DNA of 11,510 bases. Source: Lachnospiraceae bacterium UBA7480 (GTDB lineage: Bacteria > Bacillota > Clostridia > Lachnospirales > Lachnospiraceae). Both the position numbers and the translations under genes were made by a program. Below the pieces are notes generated by a model, which had not been told where the DNA came from, did not search any database, and was given only the letters and a program-made list of their open reading frames with translations. Numbering within the stretch: the stretch's first letter is position 1; every line of letters begins with the position of its first letter. The stretch covers positions 30,630 through 42,139 of the forward strand of contig DLOQ01000168.1 in NCBI GenBank assembly GCA_002479655.1, read 5' to 3'. Of the stretch, positions 7,404-11,510 are shown one piece after another.

Positions 7404-8188
7404 TTATGCCAGCTGCATAACTTCTGCTTCAATCTCCTTTAATTCCTCCATTGACAATGTTGGAACATATTTTGCAATCTTTTCAAAAGAAAGTTCCCCG
7501 TCCTTAATCATACGTTCTGCTGTTTCCCTGTCTGCGTCATGCCTTTCACTTCTGATAAATGATTTCATTATCTGTTCTTCATCAAACAAACTCATCATAA
7601 TCGTCACAACCTCCTTTTCTCTTTCAAGCAAATATTCCCTTAAAACATTCTTATCTTTGCATATGCGAATGGTTTCCGTAACCGCTTTTTGTGTCATCCC
7701 ATGCTGTTTTGTCTGCTCATTAAAAACTTTACAAAAAATAATGTACTGATTAATGATATCATCTGTATCGCTTTCATAGATCACTTTTGCTTTTACTTCA
7801 ATGTCAATATCCGCACCGCCAAAAAACTCTTGTGACAGAGATATCTTATCGGGTTTTCGCCCTTTGTTTCCTGTAAAAATCACATAAAGTTCGGGCTTTG
7901 GCATTTTTACTTTCTTGCTTTTATATAGGCTCTGACTGGTTCGCTCAAAATATTCATGGTAACTCTGTGCTAAATACAATAATATTCTGATTAAGATATT
8001 TACTGTCTAGCTTGACTGCGCTTCCAAAAGCAACAGTAATTTGTTGTTCCCCACCATTATACCCAAATCATTATACAGATTATCTATCAATACATTATCT
8101 ATCGTAACAATATCCAATGTATCCTCTGTCGCTGTGGTATCCTCATTCAATTTTTATAAACACTTTTTAGTAGGTAATAGTTACTTAG
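7404..8188 (-). pseudogene. Rpn-type PD-(D/E)XK nuclease/transposase remnant, broken by an amber codon and a frameshift
   Basis: The minus-strand frame from about 8150 to 7404 reads as the Rpn family of recombination-promoting nucleases (often annotated PD-(D/E)XK nuclease family transposase). Conserved blocks include LNEDTTATEDTLDIVTID, NDLGIMVGN, an EAQ active-site triplet (8016-8024), PKPELYVIFTGNK, ISLSQEFFGG, VTETIRICKDKNVLREYL and a helical YVPTLSMEELKEIEAE end. A TAG at 8007-8009 replaces what is normally Trp right after EAQSS, a single-base change from TGG, so the piece after it has no active site. Further upstream, YLLKSVYK (8153-8176) continues the family sequence in another frame, which fits loss of one A in the A-run at 8151-8155. 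The part before that is unreadable and abuts the acetyltransferase stop. No start codon with a ribosome site is visible. The downstream open part alone is 191 codons. The family belongs to mobile, often decaying gene sets in Lachnospiraceae. Confidence 0.8.
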
Positions 8189-8203
8189 ACAAACTGGAAT
8201 TTA

Positions 8204-8662
8204 TCACTCCTCTGGAATATATTCAAAAGCTATGTCACCTCGCACATACTCGTAATCATCAAGTTTGATTTCTTTAAATCCATTTTTTTCATAAATATGT
8301 AATGCAGGCTTTAATTTGCTATTTGAAAGTATAAACAAGCGTTTTGCACCATGCTCTAACGCCCATTCCATTGCTGCCTTAAAAACCAAATTGCCAGCTC
8401 CTTAATGTGGAACATTCTTATTTGAACCTAATTTACAAATTTCCCATGTAGTATCTTTCATTGGCATAGACATACAACAAGCTAATGGGATTTCATCTTC
8501 AACAGCAAAGAAAATCATCGCTCCATTATTCAGTTCTTCATCAATCTTGTCAAATGTTTCCTTATCGTGTTCCTCAAGAAATCCAAAATTAGAAACTATC
8601 CAATCTGTATTAAAATCAATAAATGCCCGTCTGTATTTCTCTTGAAACTTTACTAACTCCAT
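8204..8662 (-). pseudogene. GNAT family N-acetyltransferase interrupted by one in-frame ochre codon
   Basis: One continuous frame encodes a typical GNAT acetyltransferase of about 150 residues, except for a TAA at 8402-8404. The upstream part (8402-8662) carries the N-terminal strands, with MELVKFQEKYRRAFIDFN, NFGFLEEHDKETF and TWEICKLGSNKNVPH. The downstream part (8204-8401) carries GAGN, the AAMEWALEHGAKRLFILSNSKL helix-strand and ALHIYEKNGFKEIKLDDYEYVRGDIAFEYI. The stop takes the place of the residue, usually Lys, directly before GAG, i.e. within the acetyl-CoA pyrophosphate loop, so neither half alone can be a normal enzyme. Start: ATG at 8662 with GGAGG (8674-8678) 11 bases upstream; an in-frame ATG at 8680 has no such site. 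The rest of the sequence looks undamaged, which suggests a recent mutation. AAGGAG at 8398-8403 followed by TTG at 8389 might allow re-initiation. The substrate cannot be told. Confidence 0.85.
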
Positions 8663-8714
8663 GATAATTATATCCTCCATAAATTTCGATTTGTTGAATT
8701 TGTCCAATACTATT

Positions 8715-8723
8715 ATTTTACCA
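8715..8723 (-). promoter_or_regulatory. Possible extended -10 promoter of the acetyltransferase
   Basis: The minus strand reads TGGTAAAAT, an extended -10 (TGnTAAAAT), about 50 bases before the chosen start. No well-spaced -35 is present. The remaining stretch 8724-8964 shows no supportable gene; a 64-codon minus-strand frame there begins inside the terminator below and lacks an ATG with a ribosome site. Confidence 0.35.
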
Positions 8724-8964
8724 TAAGCACTCTTACAATTCCATGAATTTTTGCTTAATCTTCCTTTTCCTTATTCCGTTCAATCATCATCTGCAAAAGC
8801 GATAGAACATCGCTTTGCCTGTCTCCCTCTGCTCTGTTCTGACTGCCCTCGCCTTGCGCTGTTCGCCAAACTGATAAATCAGACTGATTTCATCAGCATT
8901 AAACGGACTTTTCTGCTCCAACGCAAGCCACTGTTCCCACTGCGGTTCTGTACATCTGCCAATG

Positions 8965-8991
8965 AAAAAAGCGCCGAACAAATCAGCGCTT
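8965..8991 (-). terminator. Intrinsic terminator of the dehydrogenase gene
   Basis: On the minus strand AAGCGCTGA (8991-8983), loop TTTGT, then TCGGCGCTT (8977-8969) gives a 9-bp stem with one G-T pair, running into six T (8970-8965). It begins 27 bases after the dehydrogenase stop codon. Confidence 0.88.
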
Positions 8992-9018
8992 CCTTCGCCA
9001 GCTCAAATAGTATTGACA

Positions 9019-9765
9019 CTATGTCCTTGCCATACCATCAACACTCAGCGTAACGCCGGTGATATAATCCGCCATATCCGATGCAAGGAATACAAATGCA
9101 TTGGCGATATCTTCCGGCTCGCCAAGTCTCTTTAACGGAATCCTCGCGATCAACGGATCGATCACTTCCTTCGGCACCGCCTGCATCATATCTGTGTTGG
9201 TGATGCCCGGCGCAACCGCATTGACGCGGATACCCTTCGGTCCTAATTCTCTTGCCAGAGACAGGGTAAATCCATTGACCGCAAATTTCGACGTCGGATA
9301 AGCAATACCTGACGGCTGACCGGAAATGCTGACCATGGAACTGGTATTCAGGATCACGCCTTTACCCTTCTTCTGCATGACCTCCACAGCAGCCTTGGAA
9401 CAGTTGTAGATCCCTTTGACATTCAGATCGATCACCTTATCAAACAGTTCTTCCGTATATTTATCAAACGGCGTACTCTCGGAAATACCTGCGTTATTTA
9501 CAAGAATATCGATCCCGCCGTATTCATCCGCCACCTTATCAAATGCTGCTTTCACCTCGCTATAATCCGACAGCTTCGGGATCATGGAGCTGACTGTGGC
9601 ATCCGGATACTTCTCTTTCAGGGTAGCTACTGCTTTTGCTGCCGTCTCTTCTCTGGAAGCTCCAAGAACGACCTTTGCCCCTTCTTTGATAAATGCTTCC
9701 ACCGTTGCAAAACCAATCCCTCTGCTCCCGCCGGTAACAATGGCTACTTTGTCTTTCAATAACAT
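9019..9765 (-). CDS. Classical short-chain dehydrogenase/reductase (FabG/BaiA-like)
   Basis: Cytosolic NAD(P)-dependent oxidoreductase of 248 residues, the normal size for classical SDRs. The cofactor loop TGGSRGIG is at 11-18, NNAG at 90-93 and the structural Asn at 115. The catalytic Ser is about 143 (NTSSMVS), with Tyr156 and Lys160 in YPTSK. The PG segment after strand 6 (186-187) and the SVDG end (241-244) complete the fold. The residue set after strand 2 (GASREE) has no acidic residue at the usual NAD-selecting position and an Arg at 38, which leans towards NADP(H). Substrate cannot be read from sequence; the group includes beta-ketoacyl-ACP reductases, sugar and polyol dehydrogenases, and the bile-acid enzyme BaiA, to which the overall spacing and SVDG end bear a family resemblance only. 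No fatty-acid or bile-acid genes flank it, so a housekeeping FabG role is unlikely. AGGAGG lies 7 bases before the ATG, and a terminator follows, so it is a single-gene unit. Confidence 0.93.
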   Translation of the reverse strand: MLLKDKVAIVTGGSRGIGFATVEAFIKEGAKVVLGASREETAAKAVATLKEKYPDATVSSMIPKLSDYSEVKAAFDKVADEYGGIDILVNNAGISESTPFDKYTEELFDKVIDLNVKGIYNCSKAAVEVMQKKGKGVILNTSSMVSISGQPSGIAYPTSKFAVNGFTLSLARELGPKGIRVNAVAPGITNTDMMQAVPKEVIDPLIARIPLKRLGEPEDIANAFVFLASDMADYITGVTLSVDGMART

Positions 9766-9802
9766 GTTAGTTCCTCCTTTATTTTCTTTTACTCTTTTAA
9801 GC

Positions 9803-9813
9803 GTTTGCGAAAC
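9803..9813. promoter_or_regulatory. Possible operator palindrome upstream of the dehydrogenase
   Basis: GTTTGCGAAAC is a perfect dyad with 4-base arms and a GCG centre, 38 bases before the dehydrogenase start. It vaguely recalls LacI/CcpA-type sites but does not fit the cre consensus well. No convincing -35/-10 pair was found around it. It could be chance. Confidence 0.25.
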
Positions 9814-9928
9814 TCTGACAAAAATTTTCCCTATTGTGCATCAAATGTCTCCATTTATTTTAACACAAAAAAATGGCGGAATCTATCGAAATATGATTAT
9901 TCGCATAAATTTTACGGCAATTATAATC

Positions 9929-9971
9929 AAAAAACGGCTGTCCTAAATCAGCTTAGAACAACCGTTTTTTT
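9929..9971. terminator. Bidirectional intrinsic terminator
   Basis: AAAAAACGG (9929-9937) pairs with CCGTTTTTT (9962-9970). The stem continues inward as TGT/ACA and CTAA/TTAG, separated by single mismatches, closing on a 6-base loop (9947-9952). T-runs occur on both strands. On the minus strand it follows the stop of the 430-residue gene by about 65 bases and is its terminator; the plus-strand use has no visible gene to serve. Confidence 0.88.
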
Positions 9972-10034
9972 CAATCTTTTTAAATATAAACCTGTTATTT
10001 TACATCATTTGATCTGCCGGCTTATGATCCTCCG

Positions 10035-11327
10035 TTATACGGAAACATCTACGCTTCCGCCTACTGCAAGCGCCGGCGAGCTTACCGAAACGCCGGCAGA
10101 CGAGAATGTTCCCGTATCTGCCCCGCTGTCGATACCTGCCGAATCATGCACGATCTCCGCTGCGCTTTCCGTATTTGTAGGAGCAACCACGCCGCCCCCT
10201 GCAGGCACACCGGCAAAAGAAGCCGCGCTATTATCAGAATTGCCGGAAAGACCCTGTAGTGCCGAATCCTTCATCTTTTCCAGCCGGTCAAAGACTGCTT
10301 TTAAATATTCTGCATCCGCTTCCGCGATCTCCTTTAACTCTTTTGCCCTATGTTTTAGCTTCATCATATGATAGTCCGCCGGATCCATCTCCATGTCACA
10401 GCCGCCCGCCATTTCCTCCAAAAGATCTGACAGACCGGATTCCTCCAGAAGCTTCTCCATAGACTCCTGCATTTCATCCATAAATTCTGACATCATATCT
10501 TCCATGGAAGCCTGCATCTGTTCCTGCGCCATCTCCATGGCATACTGCATCTGCTCCATCTGCTCCTGCATCATTTCCTGCATCGCCTGCATCTGCTCCT
10601 GTATATACTGCACCTGCTCCTGAGATGACATCGTCCGTCTCTGCTGCATCGCCGCCGCATCCTCCCCGGACATTCCGTTTTCCATTGCAGCGATCGCATC
10701 TTCCGCCTTTTCCTGATCAGAGCCTTCCTCCATCTTTTCTTCAAGATCTCCGGCACATGGTCCGCCGGTTACTTTTACCATTTCCTCCTCAAGAAGATGC
10801 TTCACCTTTTTCTTTGCCACACGCTCGATCTTCATGGCATGGGTAAGCGCGATCTGAACCTCCTCAGGATCATACTCCGCACTCAGCTTCTTCTGCTTTA
10901 ATCTGACAACCTCTCTCTTCGCCTTTCCTGCTACCTGCTTTGCATTAACGGACGTCTTGCATTTCATGATCTGGGAGGATATCGCCTTATGGCTGTACCG
11001 CAGTTTTTTCACCTTTGCCTTCGTCTTTTGATTTTTTGCGCGGCTTGCCCTGATCGATTCGGCATAGTTGTATGAGTTCTGCGTAAATCTGCTGTAAAAA
11101 TCATCATTCTTATCCTTCTTGCGTTTCTCATACATCAGCTCCCTGAGAGAAGACGCACTCTCCTCCTCGTCGGCGCCGCTGCTGCCATACGTATTATATG
11201 ACTTCTTCTGCTGACTCCTCTGTTTGACATAATCATTGATATAAGAATTTTTAATATTTAAATTGGAATATCCCGACACGTTCCTCTTTAACGAGGCAGT
11301 GCCGGCACGATTAGTGTTAATATTCAT
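10035..11327 (-). CDS. Unrecognised protein with a basic half, a Met/Gln-rich coiled segment and a Gly/Ser/Ala tail
   Basis: I do not recognise this 430-residue protein. Numbering from the chosen Met, residues 1-60 are Asn/Ser/Tyr-rich and probably disordered, ending in an acidic EEES run. Residues 60-180 are strongly basic and helical (KKDK, RAKNQKTKAKVKKLR, AKKKVKHLL). Residues 181-225 are acidic. Residues 227-307 form a long Met/Gln/Glu helix with repeats of the kind QEQM-x-x-MQ, likely coiled coil. A second helix, 322-356, follows. The last 70 residues are Gly/Ala/Ser/Val-rich low complexity. There is no signal peptide, membrane helix or catalytic motif, so it should be cytosolic and structural or scaffold-like; that is inference. 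Start: AAAGGAG (11341-11347) is 13 bases before this ATG, but only one base before an upstream in-frame ATG at 11339, which is too close; both spacings are unusual. It is monocistronic with a long leader and its own terminator. Confidence 0.8.
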   Translation of the reverse strand: MNINTNRAGTASLKRNVSGYSNLNIKNSYINDYVKQRSQQKKSYNTYGSSGADEEESASSLRELMYEKRKKDKNDDFYSRFTQNSYNYAESIRASRAKNQKTKAKVKKLRYSHKAISSQIMKCKTSVNAKQVAGKAKREVVRLKQKKLSAEYDPEEVQIALTHAMKIERVAKKKVKHLLEEEMVKVTGGPCAGDLEEKMEEGSDQEKAEDAIAAMENGMSGEDAAAMQQRRTMSSQEQVQYIQEQMQAMQEMMQEQMEQMQYAMEMAQEQMQASMEDMMSEFMDEMQESMEKLLEESGLSDLLEEMAGGCDMEMDPADYHMMKLKHRAKELKEIAEADAEYLKAVFDRLEKMKDSALQGLSGNSDNSAASFAGVPAGGGVVAPTNTESAAEIVHDSAGIDSGADTGTFSSAGVSVSSPALAVGGSVDVSV

Positions 11328-11363
11328 AGGCTCATCCATGCTCCTTTGAAATATTACGCAGAA

Positions 11364-11383
11364 AGCTGAAATCCTTTTCAGCT
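11364..11383 (-). promoter_or_regulatory. Leader hairpin of the Met/Gln-rich protein gene
   Basis: A perfect 8-bp inverted repeat, AGCTGAAA and TTTCAGCT, has a 4-base loop that reads AGGA on the transcript strand. It ends about 17 bases before the ribosome binding site. No T-run follows, so it is not a terminator. It could stabilise the mRNA or affect translation start. Confidence 0.5.
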
Positions 11384-11400
11384 AAATGTGGTTATCATAT

Positions 11401-11435
11401 ATATCGGTTATTTTTAGGAAAACTTAACCCGATAT
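11401..11435. repeat. Interrupted inverted repeat in the upstream region
   Basis: ATATCGG-TTA (11401-11410) is the reverse complement of TTAACCCGATAT (11424-11435) except for one extra base. It lies just upstream of a possible -10, TATGAT (minus strand, 11394-11399), which has no good -35. It may be an operator or a second leader hairpin. The remainder, 11436-11510, is AT-rich with no gene seen. Confidence 0.4.
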
Positions 11436-11510
11436 GGCAAAAATAATAACGCATAAAATATAATAAGTTTTAGTAATAAAAACTTCTTCTTCAGTTTCCC
11501 CATTTTTAAA

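Noticed and set aside
8007..8404. Stop-codon reassignment or readthrough to explain the TAG and TAA inside the two broken genes
   Set aside because: Two different stop codons are involved, the nuclease also has a frameshift, and the intact genes around use TAA and TGA as normal ends.
8787..8981. A 64-codon minus-strand reading frame as a small gene
   Set aside because: It begins with TTG inside the dehydrogenase terminator stem, has no ribosome site, and its only internal ATG is near the end.

Overview
The window looks like a chromosomal piece of a low-to-moderate GC Firmicute, most likely a gut Lachnospiraceae/Clostridia member. The evidence is the strong AGGAGG-type ribosome binding sites, the sigma-A style promoters, the T-tailed intrinsic terminators, and protein types that are common in that group: a cellobiose 2-epimerase, a BlaI/M56 pair, an Rpn-type nuclease remnant and a long AsnB. 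No rRNA, tRNA, CRISPR array, integrase or intact insertion sequence was seen.

Layout. Positions 35-1219 (minus) encode a cellobiose 2-epimerase with its own promoter. Positions 1329-3571 (minus) hold a two-gene BlaI/BlaR1-like operon: a winged-helix repressor followed by an M56 membrane metallopeptidase. Two 19-bp operator copies (AGACTAC-N5-GTGGTCT) sit on its promoter. The M56 protein keeps the protease but has a sensor tail with no penicillin-binding motifs, so the signal is probably not a beta-lactam. Divergent from it, 3873-5261 (plus) encodes an unrecognised four-helix membrane protein with a long, highly charged, internally repeated tail, closed by a two-tier terminator. Positions 5403-7256 (minus) encode a complete glutamine-hydrolysing asparagine synthetase.

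Positions 7404-8662 are a visibly more AT-rich and decaying patch. It holds an Rpn/PD-(D/E)XK nuclease remnant with an amber codon and a frameshift, and a GNAT acetyltransferase cut in two by one ochre codon. Positions 8663-9018 hold no gene that can be supported. Positions 9019-9765 (minus) encode a classical short-chain dehydrogenase with good expression signals. Positions 10035-11327 (minus) encode an unrecognised protein with a basic N-terminal half, a Met/Gln/Glu-rich coiled segment and a Gly/Ser/Ala tail, preceded by a leader containing two inverted repeats.

How they work together. The only clear functional unit is the repressor-protease pair, in which ligand sensing at the membrane should lead to cleavage of the repressor and release of the tandem operators. 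The epimerase, AsnB and dehydrogenase look like independent metabolic genes, each with its own start or stop signals. No complete new multi-gene system is visible. The most open items are the M56 sensor domain and the two unrecognised low-complexity proteins.
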